Shown in pieces: positions 23,600-35,280 of a DNA stretch of 64,000 nt. Source of the DNA: Vitellaria paradoxa (Eukaryota; Streptophyta; Magnoliopsida; Ericales; Sapotaceae); assembly GCA_019916065.1 (NCBI GenBank), contig CM034239.1, forward strand, positions 41,432,663-41,496,662, written 5' to 3'. Made by a program: the position numbers and the translations under genes. How positions within the stretch are numbered: the stretch's first letter is position 1; each line of letters begins with the position of its first letter. The notes under the pieces were generated by a model, which was given only the letters and a program-made list of their open reading frames with translations, was not told the DNA's origin and ran no database searches.

Positions 23600-26370
23600 T
23601 ATTTTTTCGGTGTCTCTCTTTATATGATATCTATTTATATATAGTAGCTCAGATAGTTTAACTTCAAAAAGAAATTAGTTTAATTTTTTTTGGCTAAATT
23701 TCATTCTCTAAAAATTTTTGTAATTCAGTCTATTTTTCTAATTTAACACATTCCACGTCTAATCCTTTTTTCTAAATTTTGAATCTTCTCCTAATATTTC
23801 CATAAATTTTTATCTAAAATGAGACAACAGTCGCACATGAAAGGCCATTAGCTGTGGCAGGGATGAATTCAAAATTTCGATTTCACCTGAACTGATATAA
23901 AATTTTATAAAATAATTTGAGATTTAAAATAGAGTGAACTAAAAAAAATAGATTAAACTAAATTTAAAAAATAAAAAAATATACTGAAAAAAAAATTAAC
24001 GAACCACCCGAGTTGTGGCTCAAATGAGTCTGTCGGTGGGTGTGTCCACCCCTGTGCTGTAAGAAAAAGACCAGAGATGTCAATGGGACCATGTGCATGT
24101 GCAATGACTCGAGTTTTGCGCTTCGCGCTTTCTCTTGACAGTACAGTGAAGTAATCTACTGTATTCTCCACGTAATAAACATGCATAAATACAAAGAACC
24201 AATGGGAGGGAGAGAGAAAAGTGCAGGGTGTACTTATTAACGTCATACTCTTGTATTGACAATTTTTTTGATCAAATGAGATTTTGAATTCTTGGTTAAA
24301 TAGAACTTAAATTATTGAATTATAATTATTAAAAAAAAAAGTCTTTTTCTTGTTTGGTTAGGATGGATAGAATTCTAATTATATTTGAAATATTTAGTAT
24401 TTTTGTTAAAATATTACTAAAATTATTTAATCCGGGAACAAGTACGACAATATTAAACCATCGTATAAACTGAATATTGATTTATCAAAGCCTAGTCCTG
24501 GATAATGTCTTATGTGGGAACTTGAATTCATGAATTGGGGTTCTCTGGGGATAACAATTTTATTCATATTTAATTTGTATACTCTTCTATCCTACTCGTT
24601 ATAAATAGGGTGTATCTCTTTTTTTTTTTTTTTTTTGAATCTTACTATAAATGTAAGGTGTGAAAGTATAAATTATAATGATAAGGCGGATATTATTCAT
24701 ATTCCATCCATTACCTTTCATAAAGTCTATTAATAGTATAATTAATTAATACACTATCATATGAAGGAGAGGATTTTTCACTGTTAGTTAAACTGTAAAT
24801 CAAACTATATGTAATTAAAATAAATATATCTATAATTAATTATTATTAAATAGATATATTTAATTATTATTAAAATATTGGCTTAATCTTGCCACTATAT
24901 GTCTCGGTTGTCTCAGGCATCACTACTAAACACAAGAATTTTAGACCTCTAAAAGCTGTCGCAAAAAATTGAAAAGCCGTCATCGCTGAATGAAAATAAC
25001 TCATAATCTAATTCTAATATGAGTTCTTGATGAAAATCAAACCCTCAAGCCTCGAAAACAACCATTTCAAGTTGCCATTTCAAAAATACAACATATGTAC
25101 GTATGTAGCAACTTCAATAACACATTATTAACCAGGATTTCATGATTTTCTAGCATTACTTTTGAGGATCTATATATTTTTATGTACATAAACTAAATTC
25201 ATCATCATGACCAAGCGACTCCCTCATACACACACACTCAGCTCAAACTCTTTCATTTCTACTCTTCAACCAACTACTCTCTTTCAGCTCTCTTCTCTGA
25301 TCTCTTAAAATCTCTCTCTTGTCTCTATCTCAACTGAAGCTTTCAGACACACCCCCATGTACACGCATATAAATACATATGAGACGAGAGGAAAAAGATA
25401 TGAGGGAAGTAGGGGCATGTTGTTAGGAGACGGATAGGGTGGCTGGAGATGTGGTTGAAACGAGTGAGGTGATTAAAAGCTAGAAAATCAGAAAAAGAAC
25501 TGAAACGAGCAAATTGTCCGGACACTAGCCCCATACTTTGAAAAATTCTAAGTGTTGAGATATATACTCAACTATGGCCAAATTCTAACCCAATTTCGAT
25601 CAAAACTAACTCAACTTATAACCTAACCAATTAAATACGACTCAAACAAACCCCAAAAAACAACACATACTTTGAAAATGTAACGAAAAATATAAATACA
25701 AAAATCCGAGTAATTACATTTTTATAAAGTAGTAAAAATATTTATAAGATTATATACTTATGCTAGGATTATTTAATTATTATTATATTTTTGTTGCAGC
25801 AAATAAAATTAGTCTCTCTCTCTCTCTCTTTTACTATGCACCATGATGATTAAAAAATTTGAAAAAATTCATTTTCCAAACAAATTTTTAATTTTCTTAT
25901 CTCAAATTCTTGGAACTAATAGCTATTAATTTTTTTATTATTTGCAAAATATTTTTAAAAATTAATTTGAAATTAATTGGACAACGACTATTATAGAATT
26001 AGTTTGAAACTAATAGGAACGTGGAATTAATGATGAGGAAAAATATCTTATAATTAATGGAAAGTAAAAAAGAAAAAAGCCCATCTCAATTAGTATTTTA
26101 ATTGATAATATTGAAAACTCCGGCAAAATTTATTATTTCTATAAACTTTGTTAAGTATTAAAATTATTTAAAATTAAGATAAGTATTAAAATTACTTTTA
26201 TTAGCAGAAACTAAAATTAAAATCACTAAATACATAAAATTTATTATTTTTTTTTTTTTCAGATTATAACATTCTCATTGAAAGGGACCTCAAGTGGTTG
26301 CCTATGTCATCATTGAGCGGGCTAGCAAAGAAACATTGACAATGGCTCGTAACATATCAATAAGTCGAAA
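23600..26370. other. Intergenic between TE fragments and the decarboxylase
   Basis: AT-rich sequence without a recognisable gene. At 24921 the sequence CACTACTAAACACAAG looks like one end of a CACTA element, but I find no matching second end. A CT-rich block lies at 25200-25330 and (TC)n at ~25815. Confidence 0.4.
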
Positions 26371-26375
26371 CATAT

Positions 26376-26381
26376 TTTATT
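26376..26381 (-). terminator. Possible polyadenylation signal of the decarboxylase gene
   Basis: TTTATT on the plus strand is AATAAA on the minus strand, ~125 bases after the stop codon, a plausible 3' UTR distance. In AT-rich DNA such hexamers are common by chance. Confidence 0.35.
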
Positions 26382-26504
26382 TATGACATGGTCCTTCTAC
26401 CGACACAAGCAGACACAATTAACACTTATTAAACCAATCCATGCAAACGCGATAATAATTTAATTTATAAGACTTTCAACAAACAGACTGAACAATCATA
26501 CTAG

Positions 26505-28470
26505 CTAGTCAACTATCTTGCAAGCATTCGCCAATGCCAAGAGATCGTGGGCTTTCTCCTGGATCAACTTCCACAAAGCATCAATGTGCCTTCCCTCTGT
26601 CAGCGTCCCCCCAATAGCACAGCGTATAACAAAAGTACAACCCACCACTGCATGAGTCATGAAAGCAAGCCCGCTTGAATTCACTGCCTCCAGAAGCTTG
26701 GAATTCAGCTCGGAGCCATCTTCTTCTTCCCTCTCCGGCCTCAGTCGAAAGCACACCAACGCAAACTTTCTCGGCACCACCACCTCAAATCTCTGGTCTT
26801 TCCTAACCAACGCCTCAAATTGCTCGGCTAGCTTTACGTCACTTCTAATGTGCTCCATCAAGTTGCTCACACCATATCTTCTCAGCACCATCCAAAGCTT
26901 TAACGCTCGGAACCTCCGGCTGAGCGCGATTTGCCAATCCTTATAGTCTACTACCTCGTTTGATTCACTAGCCTTGTTCCTCAAATACTCAGGACTCGTG
27001 GATAGTGATTCCACCATTGCAGGAGGGTCCTTCAACCACATGCAACAACAATCCATGTTTGTGAGAAACCATTTGTGAGGATTCATGCTAATAGAATCAG
27101 CAAGCTCAACCCCATTCAAATAGCCTCTGAACTCTGGGCAGATACAAGCACTGCCTGTAGCATAATAACCTTAACAGGTGAATCCAAGAAATCATATATG
27201 TAAAATTAATTAAAAAATATAAACATATTTGTAGTCATTGCAAACTATTATACACGGTAGATTCCTTTTTTGTACTCTACTATCTTCCACGTCCATAATT
27301 CAAATACAGAGAAGAATCCTCTACTATTCACTCAAGAATGGAATGCAAGTTAAAAAAAAAAATTAAGGTTTAGGTTGGATTTTTAACTTATTTATACTGA
27401 ATTGTATTTTATTTTATTTCACTCTATTGAAAAATAATAAAATAAAATATCAGGTCTCTACACATTACAAAATCTATATTAGCTTGTATGCAGATGAAAT
27501 ATATTTTAAGCCCAATTTATTTAATTTGATCATCAAACTTAACATGATTTATAGACATTACTCAAAATCTACAGCATGTAATGTATAACGATGTAAATAT
27601 GTAATTTATAAAATTTCTAGCACTACCTGCGTAAGCAGCATCAACGTGGAGCCAAACACCATAACTTTTCGCCACCTTACCAAGTTCCTCCAGAGGGTCT
27701 ACTGCTCCTGACGCCGTAGTCCCAATTGTAGCGCAAAGAAACAGCGGCACCAGCCCGGATGCCAAGTCCTCCTCCATGGCCGACTTAACATTCTCCGGTG
27801 CAAGCGCGAAGCACTCGAGCCGCGAGGTTTCGATTGCTCGAAAGTTTTTGGGAAGAATGCCGACGAGCTTGGCAGCCTTTTGTAGCATAGAATGCGTTTG
27901 GTCCGAGCCATAAACCACCAATTTGGTTATCTTGTCTTCGCCCAATTGTTTCAAAGCCTTGTCTCTAGCAGCAGCCAATGTACATGTTACGGCCTCGCAT
28001 GTGCTGCCATACAAGACACCTCCACCATTGCCGGAGAAAAGGAATGGTTTTGGGAGATTTAGGATTTTCCCAATCCAGTCCATGACAATCATTTCGAGTT
28101 CAGTGGCAGCAGGGGAAGATATCCAGTTGAACCCAACAACGTTGAGGCCGGTGCAAAGCATCTCGCCAAGAAAGGCAGCTGTGCTTGCATTGGTTTGGAA
28201 ATAGGCAAAGAAATTGGGGCTCTGCCAGTGAGTGAGGCCTGGGATTATGTTGCTTTGAATATCTCCCAATATGGTTTCCAATGGCTCTGGGAAGTCAGGG
28301 GCAGCGTCTGGAGATAACTTTAGCAGATAACCAGGCTCAACTTGGCTTCGAACAGGGTATCTCTCAACGTTTTTGTAGTAGTTTGCGATGAATTTCACTA
28401 CTTTGAATGATTCATCAACAAAACGTTTTGGCTCCAAGGGATTGAAAATATCTGATGGGAGGGAACCCAT
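26505..28470 (-). CDS. TYDC: Aromatic L-amino acid decarboxylase, probably tyrosine decarboxylase
   Basis: A PLP enzyme of the group II decarboxylases that converts tyrosine (or a related aromatic amino acid) to its amine in the cytosol, feeding alkaloid or amide pathways. Exon 1 is 28470-27627 and exon 2 is 27154-26505; joined they give 497 residues with the Gly282 codon split by a GT-AG intron. Key residues: His193 (GSDQTH, stacks on PLP), Asp277 ([10 protein letters not shown]), Schiff-base Lys309 (NPHKWF), and catalytic-loop Tyr338 (SPEYLRNK). Tyr rather than Phe there predicts decarboxylase and not aldehyde synthase activity. Ser360 (QIALSRRF) sits where tyrosine decarboxylases have Ser and tryptophan decarboxylases Gly. 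Gln92 in FAYFQTN replaces a proline I expect there. A TATA box lies 76 bases upstream. The gene is intact; its 5' part is duplicated at 30766-30954. Confidence 0.93.
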
Positions 28471-29775
28471 TGAGCGGTAATTGTTGCCTATTAATCTCTA
28501 GGATATGGAATTTTAGTGTTTCTAGTTCTATCGAGCATCGTTCTCTTATATAGGCGCGCCCCACCCAACTGAATTAATTAATTCGAAATTGATTTCAAAA
28601 ATCAATTTTGGAAATTTAATTTTTTATTATAAAAGAAATTTTGGGACCTCACAAATTATGGAGATTTTTGAAATTTTCTCAGGAGATTTCAATTTCACCA
28701 AAGTAGAGAGGATTAAGTTTTATGAATAAGTTAAATAAATATTTTTTAAAGCATTATTTTCAAATGTGCTAATCTATTTTGATGAACTTTAAAAAATATA
28801 TTAAAAAAAATTAAAAAATAAATAATTTAACTTCTAAATAAGATGACAGAGATAAAATTAAATTTTTTTGAATAACACGAATGATAAAACCCGTCATAAG
28901 ATTTAAAATATCATGGAGGATTGAAAAAAGTCTTAATATTACATAAGTTTAGTGGACCAACTCTAAAAGCTACCAAAATAAAAATAATCAAATTTTTATA
29001 AAGGTCATGCACAATTATACACTTTATTTAACATATATCAACGCTCATCTTAAAGAATTAGTTTTAATTAAAAAAGATTTTGTAATTATTGTATAATTAG
29101 TGTCTTTTTCTTTTTATCTTATTTTTTCTTTTTCTTTTTCTGTTGTTATATTGTTTTATAAATTTGGGTTTGAAATCCAAATGGCATTTCATTTCAAAGA
29201 AAGAGGCATCGAAAAAACATAGCATTCTTTCATTTTTTTTTTTTTTTTTGGTAATATTTTTCTCTTGTAATATCAGTTTAACAATAAAGTTGAGTGTTTC
29301 AATAATAATTGTGTGATATCTGTGAAAATTGTTGGCAATATTAATTTTTTTTTTTTTGGTAAGTTGGCAATATTAATTGGCATACGAAAGTATGCTTTTT
29401 AATTACTAGAAATTTATAAGATTATTTTGTAAATATTAGTATGGTCCTTCTGTTATTTTGTATACTTGCTGGGTTTCAAAGAAAAAGGAAAAACAGGAGG
29501 GTTAACTTGTAATGGTAATGACGCAGGCTTTTTGTTCTTAGGAGACGCTCTATATGCTATCAATGGACCAAACATACAGATTCCAGTGTTGTATAGAAAG
29601 AAAAGGTCAAAGAATCCCTATACAGTTCACACTCTGCCACCCTACATTTCAGACATTAAGGAATTTCAACCACCTCCCACCCTCCTCTTTTTTCTCGAAA
29701 TTCTCTTATTGTGGAAATTCCATGAATTGAAGTCCGTAAAGCGTGGTTTACATATTTCTGATACATGTTATGCAT
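28275..29775. repeat. Tandem duplication, unit 1 (decarboxylase 5' end and upstream region)
   Basis: The first ~65 codons, leader and promoter of the decarboxylase, and upstream DNA to ~29775, recur in the same orientation at 30766-33655. Shared blocks include CAACCACCTCCCACC, TGTGGAAATTCCATGA and TTCAAATGTGCTAATCTAT in the same order. Unit 2 is longer because of insertions. The upstream DNA is AT-rich and has no gene of its own. Confidence 0.8.
28546..28552 (-). promoter_or_regulatory. TATA box of the decarboxylase gene
   Basis: The minus strand reads TATATAA, 76 bases before the ATG at 28470. In the duplicated promoter at 31029-31037 the same site is TACATAA, so the TATA core is altered in the truncated copy. 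Confidence 0.6.
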
Positions 29776-30456
29776 ATTAAATTAATATAAATTACATTAA
29801 TTACTTATTAAAAGCGGACCGAGTTAGAGTTAGACAAATACATGTAAACTCATACTAAAAAAAATTCAAATTTATGTCCAAATTAATTCATCTCATAAAC
29901 AATTTATAATATAAAGAAACTAATGGGGTGGGGGGGGGGGAGGTGTCGCCAATCGCACCGAGTTTGATCAGGATGAAAATTTCATTTTTGGGCTCTAATC
30001 TGTGGGTGGGGCCCAAGCACATATGGGGGGAGGGGTTGTCACTAATCGCACCTCTATTTTTACTCCCACACTCCAGTTAAATTTTTTCTATGTTTGGACA
30101 AAAATACTTTAATACAAAGTGACCTCCTTATCCTTTATAGTTACTATACATAATCCACACTTTAAAAGTTCTTATATAAAATTTTGACAGAAACTTACTA
30201 AAAATATCAAATAATATCGATATTCACTTGCTAAAAAAATCAAATAAATTCAATAATCACTTGCAAAAAAATTTTTTTCAACAAATAAATGAAATATTTT
30301 AGTAATTGATTACTGAATAAATTAAAAACTTTTACCATGTATTTGCTAAAAAAATCAAATAATTTCAATAATTAGTTATAAAAATTTAACAAATTTGTCA
30401 GTATTTTTGAAATTTTAAGTGCAATTTGTTATATACCATTGTCATATTATAAATAT
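29776..30456. other. Spacer between duplication unit 1 and the fold-back
   Basis: AT-rich, with G-rich runs at ~29925-29942 and ~30025-30035. Each run is followed by a similar phrase (GTCGCCAATCGCACC and GTCACTAATCGCACC), a short local repeat. No gene is seen. Confidence 0.4.
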
Positions 30457-30758
30457 GTTTTTTGTCATGAAGATCACATGGGGAGAGGGAATCAAATTGT
30501 GGAGCCACTAATTAATTGCTACTCACCAAATATTGGTCCCCTTTTGTAGATTCAAAATCGGACTTGAAATGTTTTTGTGATGTGAAGGGACTTTTACATC
30601 ACAAAAACATTTCAAGTCTGGTAGCATTGCCCCTTTACATCACAAAAACATTTCAACTTCAGTACAATTTGAATCTGCGAAAGGGTACCAATGCAGCAAT
30701 TAATTAGTGGCTCCACAATTTGATTTCCTCTCCCCATGTGATCTTCATGACAAAAACA
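30457..30758. repeat. Fold-back (inverted repeat) of about 300 bp
   Basis: The left arm begins TTTTTGTCATGAAGATCACA and runs to ~30594; the right arm ends with the reverse complement of the same sequence at 30758. The arms share the blocks GTGGAGCCACTAATTAATTG and ACTTGAAATGTTTTTGTGAT. The loop contains one extra inverted copy of the last block (about 30597-30622). The arms belong to the dispersed repeat family seen at 20481 and 23205. The duplicated decarboxylase fragment starts a few bases after the right arm. Confidence 0.85.
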
Positions 30759-30765
30759 TTTTCAA

Positions 30766-30954
30766 TGGCTCTGGGAAGTCAGAGGCAGCATCTGGAGATA
30801 ACTTTAGCAGATAACCAAGCTCAACTTGGCTTCGAACAGGGCATTTCTCGACGTTTTTGTAGTAGTTTGCGATGAATTCCTCTACTTTGAATGATTCATC
30901 AACAAAACGTTCTGGCTCCAAGGGATTGAAAATATCTGATGGGAGGGAACCCAT
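30766..30954 (-). pseudogene. Truncated decarboxylase copy (first ~65 codons)
   Basis: The minus strand starts [20 protein letters not shown] and follows the intact gene to DFPEPL, then runs into the fold-back and stops at 30745, giving 69 codons. By eye it is a little over 90% identical to the first exon of the intact gene, with changes such as VVKF to VEEF and ERYP to EKCP. It lacks every catalytic residue. The leader and promoter upstream are also duplicated. Confidence 0.92.
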
Positions 30955-33655
30955 TGAGCAGTAATTGTTGCCTATTAATCTTTAGGATATGGAATTTTAG
31001 TGTTTCTAGTTTTATCGAGCATCATCCTCTTATGTAGGCGCGCCCAACCCAACTGAATTAATTAATTCGAAATTGATTTCAAAAATCGATTTTGAAACTT
31101 CAATTTTTGATTATGAAAGAATTTTCGAGATCTAACAAATTATTGAGATTTTAAAAATTTTGTCTGGAGGATCAAATTTACCGAATTAAAGAAGATTAAG
31201 TTTTATAAAGAGGTTTGATAACAACTTCAACTTTTTATTATGAAAGAATTTTTGAGATCTAACAAATTATTGAGATTTTAATAATTATGCCTGGGAGATT
31301 CAAATTTACCAAACAAGATTAAGTTTTATAAAGAGGTTTAATAAGTACTTCCTCATTATTTTCAATTGTTAATGAATACGTTAATAATCAAAAGATTAAA
31401 CCAATCCACGGAGAATTTTTTGATAAAAAATGATATAATCTTATTTCTTATATCAGAAAATTTGAATTTTATCTTTAATAAGACAATTGGAGAAGCAAAG
31501 TAATTGATTAAGGATTAGTAAAAAAAATATGATCTTATTTTTTATATTAGAAAAATTAAATTTGATCTTCAATTACACAGTTTGAGAAGCAAAGTAATTG
31601 ATTAAAGATTAAAAAAAAAGTCATCTTCAATTGTTTTTAACCTTGGTCAGCAAGATTCCCCGTTAACTTTAAAAGAAATATCATGAAATAAATGATCAAT
31701 TTTATAGGATGAAGATACAATAAATGATTTTATGAGCCGAATCAAATCTCGAATATTGGAAAATACTCTCCTTTAAATACTTTTCTTACCTTTAAAAAAG
31801 AGGATAAAAACCAAAATGTGAAGTCATATCAAAAGAATAAATTCTATTGTGATCATGGATAAAGTTGGTCAACGAGGCCAAAAATCCTACAAACATGCCG
31901 GAAAATACATTTGCTACAGATAACATGAGCTTATTTGTATTTTTGTTACATTAATGTTTCGAGCAACTGATAATAAAAAAAAAAGATAAAGTATTCGATT
32001 TTTTTTAAGTAAATTTTATCACATGGAAATTGATGCGTCATCAAATGTGCTAATCTATCTTGATGAATATTATGAAAAATGTGAAAAAGAATTCAAAAAG
32101 TAAATGATTTAACTTCAAATAAGATGCCAAAGTTAAAATAGATCTTTTGAATAACAGAGATGTCAAGACTTGTTATGATATTGAAAATATGATCAAGGGT
32201 TAAAGAAAGCTGCAACATCATAAAAGCTTCGTAGACCAACAATGAAAGCTGCCGAAATAAATAAGTAAATAATTAAATTTTTGTTAAAGGCCTTGCACGA
32301 TTGTACTTTATTTCGCACATGTCACACTTTAGATTAAAGAATCAATTTTAATTAAAAGAGATTTCTTAATTATTGTACTATTGTTATTATTTTTTCTTCC
32401 TACCTTATCTTTTTTTTATCGTTTATTGTATTGTGTTTTAAATTTGGGATATGAGACTATAAGTAGGATTTAATTTCAGAGAAAGACTCATAAAAAAAAC
32501 AAAGCTTTCTTTCACTTTTTTTTTTTGGGGGGTAATATTTTTGTCTTGTAATATTAGTTTAACAATAAATTTTGAGTGTAACAATAATTTGAATGCTTCG
32601 ACAACGGCAGATGAAATATGTGAAAATTATGTGCAATATTAATAGATATCAGAGGTCATACGATTTAAATGTCATAATTGTAAGATTATTATTATTTTAC
32701 GGAGGTATGTTTTTTAATTATTAAAAATTTATGAGATTATTTTATAAAAATTAGTGTAGTCCTTTCGATATTTCAAATACTTACGAGACTACAAGAGTGT
32801 AAGTGTAACATTTTCAAATGTTTAAAGAATATGAGTGCAACTGGCTAAAAATAAATAAAGAAGAGAGTAAGATTCTAATTATGAAGACCAAATATAACAA
32901 CAAAAAAAATGATAGTTGAAAAAAAATTAAAAAGAAAAGAAATTTCCATTGTGGCTAGCTACTAGGTCAACTCATCACTCATCCCGCAAAATACAATTCA
33001 ATATGTGGATAGTATATATTTGACCCACAAAAAGAATATAATCTATCAAAATTATTATTATTATTATTTTTTTTTTTTTTTTGTTTCCTGAAGAAAGAAA
33101 AGGAGGGGAGGGAGATGGTGTATTTCATATGTTTTGATCTAGACTCCAAGGCTTATGAATTTTTTTTTTTTCTTTTTTTTGGGGGGGGGGGGGGGAGGGT
33201 AAGGTCTATGAAATTTTGCTTACCTCTATGGATTGTTTATTTCATATGTGCCAATCTGCCAATGGATTGTTTAATTGTTTTTTCCCATTTTTAATTCCTT
33301 GGAAAATAGTTTTTTCCCATTTTTAATTCCTTGGAAAATAACAAAAAGGAAAAACACGAGGGTTCACTTCTAATGGTAATGGTACAGGCTTTCTATTCCT
33401 ATTCTCCTAGCAGCCTCTCTATATGCCATCAATGGATCAAGCATACAGATTCTAGAGTTCTATTGAAAGAAAATGTTAAAAAATCTCTATAAAGCTCACA
33501 CTTTGCTACCCACATTTCAGACATTAAGCAGGTAAATTCAACCACCTCCCACCCCACTCTTTTTTCTCGAAAATTTGTTATTGTGGAAATTCCATGACTT
33601 GAAAGTCTGTAATAAAGTGTGGATTTACATGATTCTGTCAATGACATATAATTGA
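30766..33655. repeat. Tandem duplication, unit 2
   Basis: Second copy of the decarboxylase 5' end plus upstream DNA. It is expanded relative to unit 1 by AT-rich insertions at ~31200-32030 and by homopolymers near 33060-33200. A small tandem duplication at ~33280-33341 repeats TTCCCATTTTTAATTCCTTG. No gene is seen beyond the truncated fragment. Confidence 0.75.
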
Positions 33656-34735
33656 TCATGTTTTTTTATTTTTATTTTTTTTATCAATTTGTTAACTTTC
33701 CTTACTGATTTAAAACGTTTTCCAACCCTATTTTTAATAGGGGATGGTAATTTTTGACACTACGCAAACGCATACACAAAGTTATTAGGAGAAAAAATGA
33801 TAATGACATCGTACAAAGATTTTGATTCCAAATTAATACAATTTGTTCTAATTTTGATACAAATTGATTACTCAATATGTATTTTAATTTTTTAAATATT
33901 TAAACGTAAAAACAAATCGAAACATAATTGTGAATCTAAACACAACACAACAAGATCCAATTGCCACCCCTAGTTCTTAATTGACAGTCCAATAATCCCA
34001 TTCTTCCAGGTTTGAAACTTGTAAAGTTATTTTGGTAAGCGATTTTTCTACTTTAAAAATGTATAATATTGGATTATCAACTATAAAATAAAATTTTAGT
34101 AATGAAAGATTTATAACAAATGAATTTGAATTTTGAAAATCATTTTCTAGTTCTAGAAAGCACTTTATTTCTTGATGTCAAAATAGAATATGCGGTATTT
34201 TTATAAAAATTTCAAAGTTACATTTCATGGTAGAAGGTGAAAAAAAAAAAAAAAAAAAAGACTATCTTTCTATTAATATTAGTTAGGACTCCCACTTGCG
34301 AAGCATGTGCGAGTTTTGAGTACTCACACAAATCCATAAGAAAGATACTTACACAGATCCATAAGAAAGATTATAGGATAATAAGTGTTTAACAAAGGGT
34401 TAATTTATAAAATATTTTCAGAATTAATACAATGTTAAAACTGTTTGGCAGGACTTAATGAGGGAGACACCAATTCGGTGTTAAGTTACATTAATTTGAG
34501 ATTATCTAATAAGATTTTTTTTTTTTTTTTTTTTCAATGCAACCACTAGCTTTCTGTACATCTCTAAGCTAAGTTCTTTAGTTTTTTCCATTGATCATAA
34601 CTTGGGCTATTTATCATTTAAAGGACTCTGAAAGGATCAATCATGCATCGGGGTCTTGTTAAACTTCAGGTTTATTTTATGATTATATTTCTTCATTATT
34701 TTCATTAGAGAAAATTTTTAATTTTCAGTAAGATA
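33656..34735. other. Intergenic, no gene seen
   Basis: AT-rich sequence with poly-A at ~34240 and poly-T at ~34511. A missing first exon of the transporter pseudogene could lie here, upstream of the copia insertion, but I could not find one. Confidence 0.4.
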
Positions 34736-34736
34736 A

Positions 34737-35044
34737 ATTGTGCATTTCTAATATGAATTTCTTATTGTTATAATATGAAAAGTAAGAAAGAAATTCTGAA
34801 AAAAAAAAAAAAATTGAATTCTGTATATTAATGTGTAGAGTATGTACATATATACAGGCTTACAAATTTCTTAAATACAAATCACCTAAATAAGATAATG
34901 AGATATGCTATGATATACATAAGGTAACTAAATATTAGAGAATAATATATACATTAGAATATTTTTAACACACCCCCACAAACTCAAGGAGGCATAGAAT
35001 TTCTAATATGCCGTTACTAAAAAAAAATAGAATTTTTAATATGA
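34737..35044 (-). repeat. Tandem duplicate of the copia 3' LTR junction
   Basis: This ~308 base unit repeats the flank (ATTGTGCATTTCTAATATGA), the target site CTTAT, a full LTR (34766-34970) and the first bases of the element next to it (CAAACTCAAGGAGGCATAGAA). It is followed by the same arrangement at the true 3' end, so the junction was duplicated after insertion. Confidence 0.8.
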
Positions 35045-35073
35045 ATTGTGCATTTCTAATATGAATTTCTTAT

Positions 35074-35275
35074 TGTTAGAATATGAAAAGTAAGAAAAAA
35101 ATTCTGAAAAAAAAATAATTGAATTCTATATATTAATGTGTAGAGTATGTACATATATATAGGCTTACAAATTTCTTAAATACAAATCATCTAAATAAGA
35201 TAATGAGATATGCTATGATATACATAAGGTAACAAAATATTAGAGAATAATATATACATTAGAATATTTCTAACA
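35074..35275 (-). repeat. 3' LTR of the old copia element
   Basis: 202 bases bounded by TGTTAGAATATG and TTTCTAACA on the plus strand; it aligns along its full length with 40381-40576 and with the duplicate at 34766-34970. The adjacent minus-strand polypurine-like tract (GAGTTTGCGGGAGTA) lies at ~35276-35290. Confidence 0.9.
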
Positions 35276-35280
35276 TACTC

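Noticed and set aside
24921..24950. Second CACTA transposon starting CACTACTAAACACAAG
   Set aside because: Only one end is visible; no matching inverted end or target duplication was found nearby, so it is at most a fragment.
26860..26885. Arg374 (LRRYG) in the decarboxylase as an abnormal substrate-determining residue
   Set aside because: Counting from the catalytic-loop tyrosine in PEYLRN, the substrate-determining position is Ser360 in QIALSRRF, which is normal for tyrosine decarboxylase.
26659..28204. Plus-strand open frames opposite the decarboxylase
   Set aside because: They are antisense shadows of the two decarboxylase exons; the minus-strand protein has all family motifs.
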